Assembly (NCBI GenBank): GCA_005882415.1
Contig: VBAE01000219.1
Location: 1-29,967, forward strand
Length of the DNA: 29,967 bases
Origin: Alphaproteobacteria bacterium
GTDB lineage: Bacteria > Pseudomonadota > Alphaproteobacteria > Sphingomonadales > Sphingomonadaceae
Direction: 5' to 3'
Part shown: piece after piece, positions 1 through 7,511 of the stretch
Layout: each line of letters begins with the position of its first letter
Numbering within the stretch: position 1 is the stretch's first letter
Program-made: the position numbers and the translations under genes
The notes under the pieces: model-generated
Database searches by the model: none
Seen by the model: only the letters and a program-made list of their open reading frames with translations
What the model was told of the DNA's origin: nothing

Positions 1-319
1 CGAGGACGAAGGTCTGCCCCTTCTTCAGATCCGCGCCCCCGCCCTCGAACTTCCCGACGCGGAGCTTCGGCCCCTGCAGATCGGCGAGGATGGTGGTCGG
101 CCGGTCGAGCTCCTTCTCGAGCCCGCGGATCGTCTCGATCAGCTTGGCATGATCTTCGTGGGTGCCGTGGCTCATATTGACCCGGAAGGCGTCCGCGCCC
201 GATTCGGCGAGCCTGCGGATCATCTCCGGCGTGTTGCTCGCCGGGCCGAGCGTGGCGAGGATTCGCACCTTGCGGGTGCGCGGCTCGAACTGGCTTGGGG
301 TCGTCTCTCGCATCGGCAT
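1..319 (-). CDS. pyk: Pyruvate kinase, N-terminal part (cut by window start)
   Basis: The minus strand reads a protein starting MPMRETTPSQFEPRTRKVRI and continuing with ILATLGPASN, a FRVNMSHG segment and ILADLQGPKLRVG. These are the N-terminal hallmarks of pyruvate kinase, the last glycolytic enzyme (phosphoenolpyruvate plus ADP to pyruvate plus ATP). The TLGPAS and NMSHG segments belong to the family's phosphate- and metal-binding barrel strands. About 106 codons are visible and the frame is open at the window edge. There are two in-frame ATGs, at 319 and 313; I took the upstream one, but neither has a clear ribosome binding site. It is transcribed away from gapR, with 119 bp between them. 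A perfect inverted repeat lies just upstream at 327-343. Confidence 0.93.
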   Translation of the reverse strand, partial: MPMRETTPSQFEPRTRKVRILATLGPASNTPEMIRRLAESGADAFRVNMSHGTHEDHAKLIETIRGLEKELDRPTTILADLQGPKLRVGKFEGGGADLKKGQTFVL

Positions 320-326
320 GGGTGGC

Positions 327-343
327 GGAATAGCCACTATTCC
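327..343. promoter_or_regulatory. Perfect inverted repeat upstream of pyk
   Basis: GGAATAG-CCA-CTATTCC is a 7-3-7 perfect inverted repeat that begins 8 bases upstream of the pyk start in the pyk/gapR divergent gap. The position fits an operator or a leader hairpin for pyk. No regulator is identified, and a 7-bp arm can also occur by chance. Confidence 0.35.
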
Positions 344-438
344 CCCGAGTTCAACCCGCGCCGTCGCAGGCCGCTTGAGCAGGCGCGATCCACGCCGTAC
401 GGGCGGCGCTTCATTTTATCGCAAGCGGGTGGAGTAAT

Positions 439-681
439 ATGGCGGAAGGATCGATCGCGGCCGACGAACTGAGGCTGCTCATCGAGCGAATCGAGCGGCT
501 CGAGGAGGAGAAGAAGGCGATCGCCGACGACGTGAAGGACGTCTACGGCGAGGCCAAGGCGCGCGGCTACGACACCAAGACGATGCGGATGATCGTCCGC
601 CTTCGCAAGATGGACAAGAACGACCGCCAGGAAGCGGACGCCCTCCTCGAAATCTACAAGGCCGCGCTCGGCCTCGAATAG
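439..681 (+). CDS. gapR: DUF2312 / GapR-type nucleoid-associated protein
   Basis: This 80-residue, highly charged, mostly helical protein contains LIERIERLEEEKKAIADD and AKARGYDTKTMRMIVRLRKM. That matches the alphaproteobacterial DUF2312 (UPF0335) family, whose Caulobacter member GapR clamps overtwisted, AT-rich DNA and supports replication and topoisomerase action. Residues 10-35 look like a coiled coil, and the basic middle part would contact DNA. The length is typical of the family. The start is the ATG preceded by GGAG at 431-434. The link to GapR activity rests on family membership only. Confidence 0.88.
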   Translation: MAEGSIAADELRLLIERIERLEEEKKAIADDVKDVYGEAKARGYDTKTMRMIVRLRKMDKNDRQEADALLEIYKAALGLE

Positions 682-684
682 CCC

Positions 685-734
685 CTTGCCCTCCCGTCGC
701 GGCGGAGCCTAGCTTCGCCGCGAAGGGGGAGGGG
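685..734. repeat. Short hairpin, possibly a degenerate copy of repeat family A
   Basis: The gap between gapR and the next gene holds CCCTCCC, a GC-rich hairpin (GCGGCGGAGC-CTA-GCTTCGCCGC, one mismatch) and GGGGGAGGGG. It resembles a shortened version of the larger family A repeats seen elsewhere in the window. It probably ends gapR transcription or stabilises its 3' end, and its purine-rich right end sits at ribosome-binding distance from the ATG at 737. Confidence 0.45.
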
Positions 735-736
735 AT

Positions 737-1405
737 ATGGGCATCGGAGAATTCGCCAAGCAGAGCGTGAGCGAGCTTCGTCGGAGCCACTGGCTCCTCT
801 TCGGCCTGCTCTTCCTGCTCTTCCTCGGCGGCACCAACGCACTGCTCGCATTGCACCAGCCGCACGCCGGCGAGAAGGTGGACCCGGTGTTCATTGCCGC
901 CGGGATCGTGCGGGTGGTCGCACTCGTCGTCTTCAGTGTCGCGGCGTTGCGCACCTCGACGGCAAGCCCCCGCGGCCGCTGGACCCCCGACTGCGCCTTC
1001 TGGCTCTATTTCGGCTTGACCCTGCTTGCCCTGATCGCTCCCGCGATTGGCGGAGTCCTCGCGCTGCGCCTTCCCGAGATTGTACGGATCCTGGTCAGCG
1101 AGACGCTCGGAATCCTCCTCGTCCTGCCGCTCACCGTCTGGACGGTGGCGGCGGCGGTCGAGCGGCCGCTCGCGCTCGCGCCGCGCTTCCAGCAGATGGG
1201 CCGCTGGCTCCCGCCGCTCCTGGTCCTCGCCCTGCTCCTCGTCCTTCCGCTCGCCATCCTTCACGCCTGGGACAGTCTGAAGATGCTGCTCATCGTGGGG
1301 CACGAGGGCTTCTGGCCGCTCGCCCTTCTCGACGCGGTGGTCAGCACCGCCCTCGTCCTCGTCTCGCTCGCGCTCAAGCTCACCGCCTACAGGTCCGTTG
1401 CCTAA
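737..1405 (+). CDS. Hypothetical six-helix membrane protein
   Basis: I do not recognise a named family. The 222-residue product has about six hydrophobic helices, at roughly residues 19-39, 50-71, 87-109, 117-140, 158-177 and 192-215. Between them are short basic or polar loops such as RTSTASPRGRW and ERPLALAPRFQQMGRW. There is no cleavable signal peptide and no catalytic motif that I can see. The start follows a strong purine-rich site at 725-734. It lies between gapR and yebC on the same strand, 61 bases before the yebC start, so co-transcription is possible. The gene is well supported by codon use and membrane topology, but its function is unknown. Confidence 0.8.
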   Translation: MGIGEFAKQSVSELRRSHWLLFGLLFLLFLGGTNALLALHQPHAGEKVDPVFIAAGIVRVVALVVFSVAALRTSTASPRGRWTPDCAFWLYFGLTLLALIAPAIGGVLALRLPEIVRILVSETLGILLVLPLTVWTVAAAVERPLALAPRFQQMGRWLPPLLVLALLLVLPLAILHAWDSLKMLLIVGHEGFWPLALLDAVVSTALVLVSLALKLTAYRSVA

Positions 1406-1466
1406 AGCTGAGCCTCTCGGCTATCGGGGGCTTCATCCCAACAGCCAAGGACGATCGGCGACCCCC

Positions 1467-2210
1467 ATGGCCGGCCACAGCAAGTTCAAGAACATCATGC
1501 ACCGCAAGGGCGCGCAGGACAAAAAGCGCTCGGCGATGTTTTCCAAATTATCCCGCGAAATCACCGTCGCGGCGAAGATGGGCACGCCCGATCCGGACAT
1601 GAACCCGCGCCTCCGGGCCGCGGTTCTCGCCGCCAAGGCCCAGTCCATGCCCAAGGACAATATCCAGCGCGCGATCGACAAGTCGGCGGTGGGCGACGCC
1701 GACAATTATGAGGAACTGCGCTACGAAGGCTTCGGCCCCGGCGGCGTCTCGCTGATCGTCGAGGCGCTCACCGACAACCGCAATCGAACCGCCACCAACG
1801 TCCGCACCGCTTTTGCGAAGAACGGCGGCAATTTGGGCGCGTCGGGCTCGGTAAGCCACGGCTTCGACCGCATGGGCCTGATCACCTACCCGGCAAAGGC
1901 AGGAACCCCCGACGATATCCTCGAAGCCGCGATCGAAGCCGGCGCCGACGACGTCGAATCGGACGAGGAGGGCCACCAGATCTGGACCGCCCAGGAAAGC
2001 CTCCACGGAGTTGCCAAGTCCCTGGAAGCCGCATTGGGCGAAGCGGAAAGCACCAAGCTCGCCTGGCGCCCCCAGACCCCCGTCGAAGTCGATGGCGACG
2101 CCGCCGGCCAGCTGCTGAAGCTGATCGACGCTCTGGAAGAAGACGACGACGTCCAGACCGTCTGGGGCAATTACGAGGTGCCGGACGAAGTGATGGAGAG
2201 GCTGGGATGA
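1467..2210 (+). CDS. yebC: YebC/PmpR family protein
   Basis: The 247-residue product begins MAGHSKFKNIMHRKGAQDKK, the signature start of the YebC/PmpR (TACO1) family, and has the usual full length. YebC proteins were first annotated as transcriptional regulators; later work ties family members to translation, including relief of ribosome stalling. The frame is open upstream to a TTG at 1398, but the family N-terminus fixes the start at 1467. No convincing ribosome binding site precedes it. Position next to ruvC is the classic yebC-ruvCAB order, which supports the call. A family A repeat separates it from ruvC. Confidence 0.95.
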   Translation: MAGHSKFKNIMHRKGAQDKKRSAMFSKLSREITVAAKMGTPDPDMNPRLRAAVLAAKAQSMPKDNIQRAIDKSAVGDADNYEELRYEGFGPGGVSLIVEALTDNRNRTATNVRTAFAKNGGNLGASGSVSHGFDRMGLITYPAKAGTPDDILEAAIEAGADDVESDEEGHQIWTAQESLHGVAKSLEAALGEAESTKLAWRPQTPVEVDGDAAGQLLKLIDALEEDDDVQTVWGNYEVPDEVMERLG

Positions 2211-2212
2211 CG

Positions 2213-2338
2213 CTCCTCCCCGGAACGGGGAGGGGGACCGCACGAAGTGCGGTGGAGGGGGGCGAGCGCAGCGAGCATGGAGCCGTGGGCCCCCTCCACC
2301 ATGCTTCGCATGGTCCCCCTCCCCGTCCCGGGGAGGAG
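2213..2338. repeat. Palindromic repeat family A, copy 1 (core type 2)
   Basis: The element runs from CTCCTCCCC to GGGGAGGAG and fills the yebC-ruvC gap. It contains a left hairpin (CTCCCCGGAACGGGGAG), the paired GGTGGAGGGG / CCCCTCCACC blocks, a core with GCGAGCGCAGCGAGCATGGAG, and a right hairpin (CTCCCCGTCCCGGGGAG). The same core is found inverted in the tolQ-tolR gap. The right end sits 8 bases before the ruvC GTG and is its apparent ribosome binding site. Confidence 0.9.
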
Positions 2339-2346
2339 TATTCCGC

Positions 2347-2844
2347 GTGATCATCCTCGGCCTCGATCCCGGCCTTGGATGCACAGGCTGGGGCGTGATC
2401 CGGGCGGAGGGCAATCGCCTGAGCCATGTCGCCAACGGCCAGATCAGGACCGACCCCAAGGTGCCGCTCCCCGCGCGCCTGGTAGAGCTCCACGACCGGC
2501 TTGAGGCCGTGCTCGGCGAGTACCGGCCGGGCGCGGCGGCGGTCGAGGAGGTGTTCGTCAACGACAACCCGCAATCGACCCTCAAGCTCGGCCAGGCGCG
2601 CGGCGTGGTGCTGCTCGCCGCCGCCCGGAGCGGCATCGCGGTCGGCGAATATGCGGCGCGGCTGGTCAAGAAGGCGGTGGTCGGCACCGGCGGTGCCGAG
2701 AAGGCGCAGGTCCATGCCATGGTCGCCCGGCTCCTCCCCGGCGTGAAGATCGTCGGCGCCGACGCTGCCGACGCGCTCGCGGTCGCGATCACCCACGCCC
2801 ACCACCTCGCCAGCGCCCGGGCGCTCGGGAACCGCGCCGCATGA
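2347..2844 (+). CDS. ruvC: Crossover junction endodeoxyribonuclease RuvC
   Basis: RuvC cuts Holliday junctions made during recombination, working with RuvAB. The 165-residue product starts with a GTG codon and reads MIILGLDPGLGCTGWGVI. The four acidic catalytic residues of the family are all visible: Asp7 (LDPG), Glu67 (AAVEEVF), Asp139 and Asp142 (GADAADALA). The length is typical. The start is set by the LGLDPG motif and by GGGGAGGAG at 2330-2338, which belongs to the upstream palindromic repeat. The stop overlaps the ruvA start by four bases (ATGA), so the two are translationally coupled. Confidence 0.97.
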   Translation: MIILGLDPGLGCTGWGVIRAEGNRLSHVANGQIRTDPKVPLPARLVELHDRLEAVLGEYRPGAAAVEEVFVNDNPQSTLKLGQARGVVLLAAARSGIAVGEYAARLVKKAVVGTGGAEKAQVHAMVARLLPGVKIVGADAADALAVAITHAHHLASARALGNRAA

Positions 2845-3437
2845 TCGCAAAGCTTCGCGGCCTGCTCGACAGCTTCGCCGCCGATCATGCGGTGGTCGAC
2901 GTGAACGGCGTCGGCTATCTCGTCTTCGCCTCGACCCGCACCCTCTCCAACCTCGGGCCGGTCGGCGGCGAGATCGTGCTCCACACCGTGATGCAGGTCT
3001 CCGACGACGACATCCGCCTGATCGGCTTTGCCAGCGGCGAAGAACGGGACTGGTTCCGGCTGCTCAACTCCGTACAGGGCGTCGGCACCAAGGTCGCCCT
3101 CGCCATCCTCTCGGCCCTCTCCGGCGACGAGCTCCACCGCGCCGTCGCCTCGTCGGACTCCGCGATGATCGCCCGCTCCCAGGGCGTCGGGCCCAAGCTG
3201 GCCCAGCGCATCGTCAATGAATTGAAGGACAAGGTCGGGGCTCTGGCGCTGGGCCCGGGCGCCGCGGCCGCGCCCACCCCGGGCAGCCTGGCCGCCGACG
3301 CAGTCTCGGCCCTCATCAATCTCGGCTTCCGCCCCGCCGAAGCCTCCTCGGCCGTGGCCAAGGCGGAGAGCGAACTCGGCCCCGGCGCCACCCTGGACGC
3401 GCTGGTGCGGACGGCGCTGAAGAAGGCGTCGCGCTAA
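2841..3437 (+). CDS. ruvA: Holliday junction branch migration protein RuvA
   Basis: RuvA binds the four-way junction and loads RuvB. The 198-residue product has the expected three parts: an OB-fold start (MIAKLRGLLDSF, VNGVGYLV), two helix-hairpin-helix motifs near residues 76-91 (LNSVQGVGTKVALAIL) and 111-126 (ARSQGVGPKLAQRIVN), and, after an Ala/Pro/Gly linker at about 134-148, the small C-terminal domain that contacts RuvB. The ATG overlaps the ruvC stop. Downstream is an 87-bp palindromic repeat, then a convergent gene, so ruvB is not in the same transcript. Confidence 0.97.
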   Translation: MIAKLRGLLDSFAADHAVVDVNGVGYLVFASTRTLSNLGPVGGEIVLHTVMQVSDDDIRLIGFASGEERDWFRLLNSVQGVGTKVALAILSALSGDELHRAVASSDSAMIARSQGVGPKLAQRIVNELKDKVGALALGPGAAAAPTPGSLAADAVSALINLGFRPAEASSAVAKAESELGPGATLDALVRTALKKASR

Positions 3438-3443
3438 GGCAGA

Positions 3444-3530
3444 CCCGTCATTGCGAGGAGCGAAGCGACGCGGCAATCCATGGGCCTCGGAGTCAGCTCT
3501 GGATTGCTTCGCTTCGCTCGCAATGACGGG
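3444..3530. repeat. Palindromic repeat family C
   Basis: The element opens with CCCGTCATTGCGAG and closes with CTCGCAATGACGGG. The arms extend inward as GAGCGAAGCGACGCGGCAATCCA against TGGATTGCTTCGCTTCGCTC, with a few mismatches. It fills nearly the whole gap between the converging ruvA and M19 genes, ending one base before the M19 stop codon. It probably serves as a two-way transcript end or 3' stabiliser. Similar CGTCATTGCGAG repeats are familiar in several proteobacterial genomes. Only one copy is in this window. Confidence 0.85.
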
Positions 3531-4661
3531 CTACGCCCCCCACACCTCGCCATAAAGCCGCACAAAATTGTCGCCGAGCACCTTGTCGACCCGGGCCGAG
3601 CTCCACCCCCTGCGCTTCAAATCGGAGGCGAGATTATCGTAGCGGTAGACGTCGTTATAGCCCTCGACCATGTTGAACACGTCCGCCGCCTCGCCCGGCG
3701 CGGCGATGCCGCGCTTCTTGCGGTCCTCGAAGAATTCGCGCTGGCGCTTGCGGCTCTCGTCGTTGATCTCATAGCCGAACAGGGGCCCGTCGGTGCCGAG
3801 GCCGACATGGTCTTCGCCGCAGATTTGCACCGCATGCTCGATATGGCGGATGAGGTCCTCGCGCTGCGGCTGCCCTTTGATCCGCAGGAACGGCATCAGA
3901 TAGATGCCGAACACCCCGCCCTTGTCCGCGAGCGCGCGCATCTCTGCATCGAACGTGTTGCGCGGCAGGTCGACCAGCGAGCGGCAGCCGCTGTGGGTGA
4001 TCGCCGGCGGCCGCTTCGCCGCTTCGATGCCTTCCGCGATGGTGCGCTGACCCGAATGGCTGAGGTCGAGCAGCACCTTCGATTCCTCGATCTTCGCCAC
4101 CAGCTCCCGCCCGAAATCCGAAAGCCCGGCGTTCGACCGCTCCAGGCAACCGTCGCCGGCCAAGTTGCGCTTGTTGTAGGTGAGCTGCATCACCTTGACG
4201 CCCAAAGCGGCAAAGGTGGCGACATGGGCGGTCTCCGCCTCGTGCGGGGTCGCGTCCTGGAAATCGTAGATCAGGCCCGCTTTGCCCGCAGCCACTGCGG
4301 CGCGGATGTCGGCCGCTTTGTCGATCTTGGCGAGCACCGTCGGATTCTCGGCGATGACGCTGTCCCAGAAGGCGATCTCCTCCGCCGCCCCTCGGAAGCG
4401 GTCCGGCCCGTTGCCGACCTGGCCGACGGTCAGAGCGACAACGTCGATGCGCCGGTCCCGGATCGCGTCGATCAATTTCTGGTTGGCGACGAGCTTGCCG
4501 CCCGGTTTCTCGTCGAGCCCGTCGATCCCGCCCTGGGCGTCGACGCGGATGGCCCGGTCTTTCCGCGCGCGCGCCGGGGCTACCTGCGCTTTGCCCAGCC
4601 CGGGCAGGCTCAAGGCCGCGCCCGCGGCCCCCGCGGCGATCAGGAATTGACGGCGGTCCAT
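3531..4661 (-). CDS. Tat-exported M19 (membrane dipeptidase) family protein
   Basis: The 376-residue product begins MDRRQFLIAAGAAGAAL, a twin-arginine signal, so it should be exported folded. The body resembles peptidase family M19 (renal dipeptidase): LLDLSHSG with His202, ITHSGCRS with His223, GEDHVGLGTDGPL with Asp291, and LTYNKRNLAGDGC. Two family metal sites look altered: the usual HxD near the N-terminus reads DAQGG (Gln43, Gly45), and the bridging Glu is Gln135 (YDFQDAT). It may be a divergent subfamily with another metal set or substrate. I chose the ATG at 4661 over 4676 because GGGGAGG lies at good distance before it. It is inserted against the ruv genes. Confidence 0.85.
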   Translation of the reverse strand: MDRRQFLIAAGAAGAALSLPGLGKAQVAPARARKDRAIRVDAQGGIDGLDEKPGGKLVANQKLIDAIRDRRIDVVALTVGQVGNGPDRFRGAAEEIAFWDSVIAENPTVLAKIDKAADIRAAVAAGKAGLIYDFQDATPHEAETAHVATFAALGVKVMQLTYNKRNLAGDGCLERSNAGLSDFGRELVAKIEESKVLLDLSHSGQRTIAEGIEAAKRPPAITHSGCRSLVDLPRNTFDAEMRALADKGGVFGIYLMPFLRIKGQPQREDLIRHIEHAVQICGEDHVGLGTDGPLFGYEINDESRKRQREFFEDRKKRGIAAPGEAADVFNMVEGYNDVYRYDNLASDLKRRGWSSARVDKVLGDNFVRLYGEVWGA

Positions 4662-4757
4662 GCCAGCCCTCCCCATTTGACCGAAGCCTAGGCCCGAGGC
4701 CGGAGCCGAACAAGAAGCTGTTCGACAGCGGCAAGCCTTCCGCTAAAGCTGGCAATC

Positions 4758-5783
4758 GTGGAGCAGGAGCGCATCATCACCGGCGAGCGGCGGCCCGAGG
4801 ATTTGGACGCCGCGCTTCGCCCCAAGACGCTCGACGAATTCGTCGGCCAGAAGGCGGCGCGCGACAACCTCCGCGTCTTCATCCAGGCCGCGAAGAGCCG
4901 CGGCGACGCGCTCGACCATGTTCTCTTCTTCGGGCCGCCCGGCCTCGGCAAGACCACGCTCGCCCAGATCATCGCCCGCGAGCTCGGGGTCGGCTTCCGC
5001 GCCACCTCCGGCCCGGTCATCGCCAAATCGGGCGACCTCGCCGCCCTGCTCACCAATTTGGAAGACGGCGACGTCCTGTTCATCGACGAGATCCACCGCC
5101 TCAATCCCGCGGTCGAGGAAATCCTCTATCCAGCGATGGAAGACCGGGCGCTCGACCTGATGATTGGGGAGGGCCCCTCCGCCCGCTCCGTCCGCATCGA
5201 CCTTCCCAAATTCACCCTGGTCGGCGCCACCACCCGCCAGGGCCTGATCACCACGCCGCTGCGCGACCGCTTCGGAATCCCGGTGCGGCTCAATTTCTAC
5301 TCGGTCGAGGAATTGGAGCAGGTCGTCCGCCGCGCCGCCCGCCTGCTCGGACTGGCGCTGACGGAAGACGGAGCGAGCGAGATCGCCCGCCGCTCGCGCG
5401 GCACCCCCCGCATCGCCGGACGCCTGCTCCGGCGGGTCCGCGACTTCGCCCATGCCGCCGGCAATGACGAGGTCGACGCCAAGGCCGCCGACGCCGCTTT
5501 GACCCGGATGGAGGTCGATGCGCTCGGCCTCGACGCGATGGACCGGCGCTACCTCCACATGATCGCCGACATCTACAAAGGCGGTCCGGTAGGCGTCGAA
5601 ACGCTTGCCGCGGGCCTCTCGGAGCCCCGCGACACGATCGAGGAAGTGATCGAACCCTTCTTGATTCAGCTCGGCCTGGTGGCGCGGACGGCGCGCGGCC
5701 GCTGCCTCAACGGTCGCGCCTGGACGCATCTCGGAATCACGCCGCCGCGCGCGGCGCAGGAAGGCCTGTTCGAAGGCAAATGA
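4758..5783 (+). CDS. ruvB: Holliday junction branch migration ATPase RuvB
   Basis: RuvB is the AAA+ motor that drives branch migration with RuvA. The 341-residue product shows Walker A FGPPGLGKTT (about residues 58-67), Walker B VLFIDEIHRL (Asp110, Glu111), the GATTR sensor at 156-160, and the arginine-finger segment TPLRDRFG near 166-173. The C-terminal winged-helix domain includes LAAGLSEPRDTIEEVIEPFL. The start is a GTG at 4758, with no strong ribosome binding site visible. Its length and N-terminus (EQERIITGERRPEDLD) fit the family. It has its own upstream gap of about 95 bases, shared with the divergent M19 gene. Confidence 0.97.
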   Translation: MEQERIITGERRPEDLDAALRPKTLDEFVGQKAARDNLRVFIQAAKSRGDALDHVLFFGPPGLGKTTLAQIIARELGVGFRATSGPVIAKSGDLAALLTNLEDGDVLFIDEIHRLNPAVEEILYPAMEDRALDLMIGEGPSARSVRIDLPKFTLVGATTRQGLITTPLRDRFGIPVRLNFYSVEELEQVVRRAARLLGLALTEDGASEIARRSRGTPRIAGRLLRRVRDFAHAAGNDEVDAKAADAALTRMEVDALGLDAMDRRYLHMIADIYKGGPVGVETLAAGLSEPRDTIEEVIEPFLIQLGLVARTARGRCLNGRAWTHLGITPPRAAQEGLFEGK

Positions 5784-5793
5784 GGGGGACAAA

Positions 5794-6938
5794 ATGAAGC
5801 TTCGACTGACGCTGGCCGCCGCGGCCGTACTCGTCTTCGGCACGCCCGCCGCCGCCCAGGACACGCCCGCTGCCGCCGCGCCGGACTACGCGAGCGACTC
5901 CGCCTGGCTTTGCCTTCCCGGCCGGGTCGATGCCTGCGGCCGCCCGCTCCCCACCGTGGCGCTCAGCACCACCGGCTACGGCTCGCTCGGCGAGGTAAAG
6001 CCGGACCCGGCGGCGAAGGTCGACTGCTTCTACGTCTACCCGACCGTGTCGCGCGATCCCGGCCTCAACAGCGACTTGACCCCCGGCCTCGAGGAGCAGG
6101 TGACCGCCCAGGTCCAGCTCGGCCGCTTCGCCACCGCCTGCCGGACCTTCGCTCCGATCTACCGCCAGGTGACGCTGGGCGCGATCCCCCGCGCCTTCGC
6201 CGGCGAGAACGTCCAGCCCGCCAGGGCCGGCCCTTCGTCCTGATCGGCCACAGCCAGGGTTCGGTCCACCTCATCCGGCTGCTCCGCGAGGAGGTGGAGG
6301 GCAAGCCCGAGGCGAAGCGGATGCTGTCCGCGATCGTGCTGGGCTGGGCGGTCGAGGTCCCGCCGGGCAAGACCGTCGGCGGAAGCTTCAAGTCGACCCC
6401 GCTCTGCACCCGAGCGGGCGAGACCGGCTGCGTGATCACCTATATGTCCTTCCGCGCCTCCAGCCCGCCGCCCGACCCCTCCTTCCTCGGCCGCGCCGCA
6501 ATGCAGGGCATGACCGCCGCCTGCACCAACCCGGCCGCGCTCGGCGGCGGCAGGGCGAAGCTCGATTCCTACTGGTTCGCAATGCGCCCTGCCGACCCCG
6601 GTTCGACCCCCATCGTGTGGTCGAGCCAAGGCGCTCCGGCCACCCCCTTCGTCCGCACCGAGGGCCTCGCCACCGGCGAGTGCGTCCATTCGGGCAGCGC
6701 CGGCTATCTCGCGATCGACGTCGATGCCGATCCCGTCGACGCCCGCACCGATACGATCCCGGGCGACGTCTATATCGGCGGCCAAGTCGCCAAGAGTTGG
6801 GGCATGCACCTCGCCGACATGAACGTGGCGCAAGGCGACCTAATCCGCCTGGTCGAGGCGCAGGCGGCGGCGTTCAGCGCCAGCGCCACTCCAGCCACGC
6901 ATAGCAAAGCAAAGCCGCCGAAAGCGCACCGGCGCTGA
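5794..6938 (+). pseudogene. DUF3089 alpha/beta-hydrolase-like gene, frameshifted
   Basis: The first frame (5794-6243) encodes a signal peptide (MKLRLTLAAAAVLVFG...AAAQ) and the DUF3089 N-terminal part, including DCFYVYPTVSRDPG and APIYRQVTLGAI, then stops after GENVQPARAGPSS. The rest continues in another frame from about 6222: GRPFVLIGHSQGSVHLIRLL, with the nucleophile Ser in GHSQG, onward to VAKSWGMHLADMN. In this family the stretch between YRQxTLG and GRPFVLIGHSQG normally holds roughly 20 more residues, so a short deletion that also shifted the frame is likely. The 3' end (6874-6938) overlaps the convergent membrane gene. It could be a real pseudogene or an assembly error. Confidence 0.72.
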
Positions 6939-7302
6939 CGATCTTCATCGCGTCCCCGGTCGCCACAGGCACATACCAATTGGCGACATAGACCAGCATC
7001 GCCAGCGCCAGCGCGGCGTAGAAGCCGAAGGCGAGCGCCCGGCTTCGGTTCTGAAGCGACAATTCGTCGTTGAGCAGCGACCGGAGCCGGCGGCTCAGCA
7101 TGAAACCGCCGCCGGTCCACAACACCACCACCCACAATCCGATCAGGACCAGCCAGCTCCCCCCGCGCGGTCCCGCAGCGGAATATTCCGCGTCGCCATA
7201 TTGAAGCCACACATTGAGCAGCAGCACCGCCGCCGCCAGCGCCTTGATGTACACGCCGCCGCGGCTCATCCGGTCGGCCCTCTCCACTTCGGTCATCGTC
7301 AT
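6874..7302 (-). CDS. Four-helix membrane protein paired with an Xre regulator
   Basis: This roughly 142-residue protein has four hydrophobic segments: VYIKALAAAVLLLNVWLQ, WLVLIGLWVVVLWTGGGFML, ALAFGFYAALALAMLVYVAN and VSAGALSAALLCYAWLEW. I do not recognise a named family with confidence. Such proteins commonly follow a very small Xre-type regulator in bacteria. The first ATG (7302) overlaps the stop of the upstream regulator gene (ATGA). A second in-frame ATG at 7296 sits better behind GAGGAGGA, so either may be used. Its 3' end overlaps the convergent DUF3089 remnant by about 65 bases. Function is unknown; co-expression with the regulator is likely. Confidence 0.78.
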   Translation of the reverse strand: MTMTEVERADRMSRGGVYIKALAAAVLLLNVWLQYGDAEYSAAGPRGGSWLVLIGLWVVVLWTGGGFMLSRRLRSLLNDELSLQNRSRALAFGFYAALALAMLVYVANWYVPVATGDAMKIVSAGALSAALLCYAWLEWRWR

Positions 7303-7502
7303 TCCTCCTCCAGCGAGAAGATCGCTTCGACCGTGCAGCCGAGCGCCCGCGCAAGCTTCAGCGCCAGGATGGTGGAGGGGACGAACACCCCGTTCTCGAC
7401 GGTGTTGATCGTCTTTCGCGACACCCCCACCAGATCGGCCAAAGCCGCCTGGGTCAGGTCCCGCTCGCCCCTCAGATCCTTCAGCCTGTTCAGCAGCGCC
7501 AT
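7299..7502 (-). CDS. Small Xre-family transcriptional regulator
   Basis: The 67-residue protein is almost nothing but a Cro/CI-type helix-turn-helix: RLKDLRGERDLTQAALADLV, then GVSRKTINTVENGVFVPST and LALKLARALGCTVEAIF. It should bind DNA as a dimer. It is the first gene of a two-gene minus-strand unit with the membrane protein, whose start overlaps its stop. A GGGAAG stretch serves as a possible ribosome binding site. The upstream promoter carries dyad sequences (7512-7527 and 7530-7545) placed as an autoregulatory operator would be. The family is clear; the target and signal are unknown. Confidence 0.9.
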   Translation of the reverse strand: MALLNRLKDLRGERDLTQAALADLVGVSRKTINTVENGVFVPSTILALKLARALGCTVEAIFSLEEE

Positions 7503-7511
7503 CGTCTTCCC

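Noticed and set aside
1548..3476. A very long open frame on the minus strand across yebC, ruvC and ruvA
   Set aside because: It is antisense to three well-recognised genes and its product is low-complexity. High GC leaves few stop codons in opposite frames.
3480..4691. Long plus-strand open frame opposite the M19 gene
   Set aside because: It mirrors the M19 coding frame, which has a Tat signal and family motifs. The plus-strand product has no recognisable domain.
6190..6250. Programmed frameshift in the DUF3089 gene
   Set aside because: There is no slippery heptamer or downstream stem at the join, and about 20 expected residues are also missing. A deletion or assembly error explains it better.
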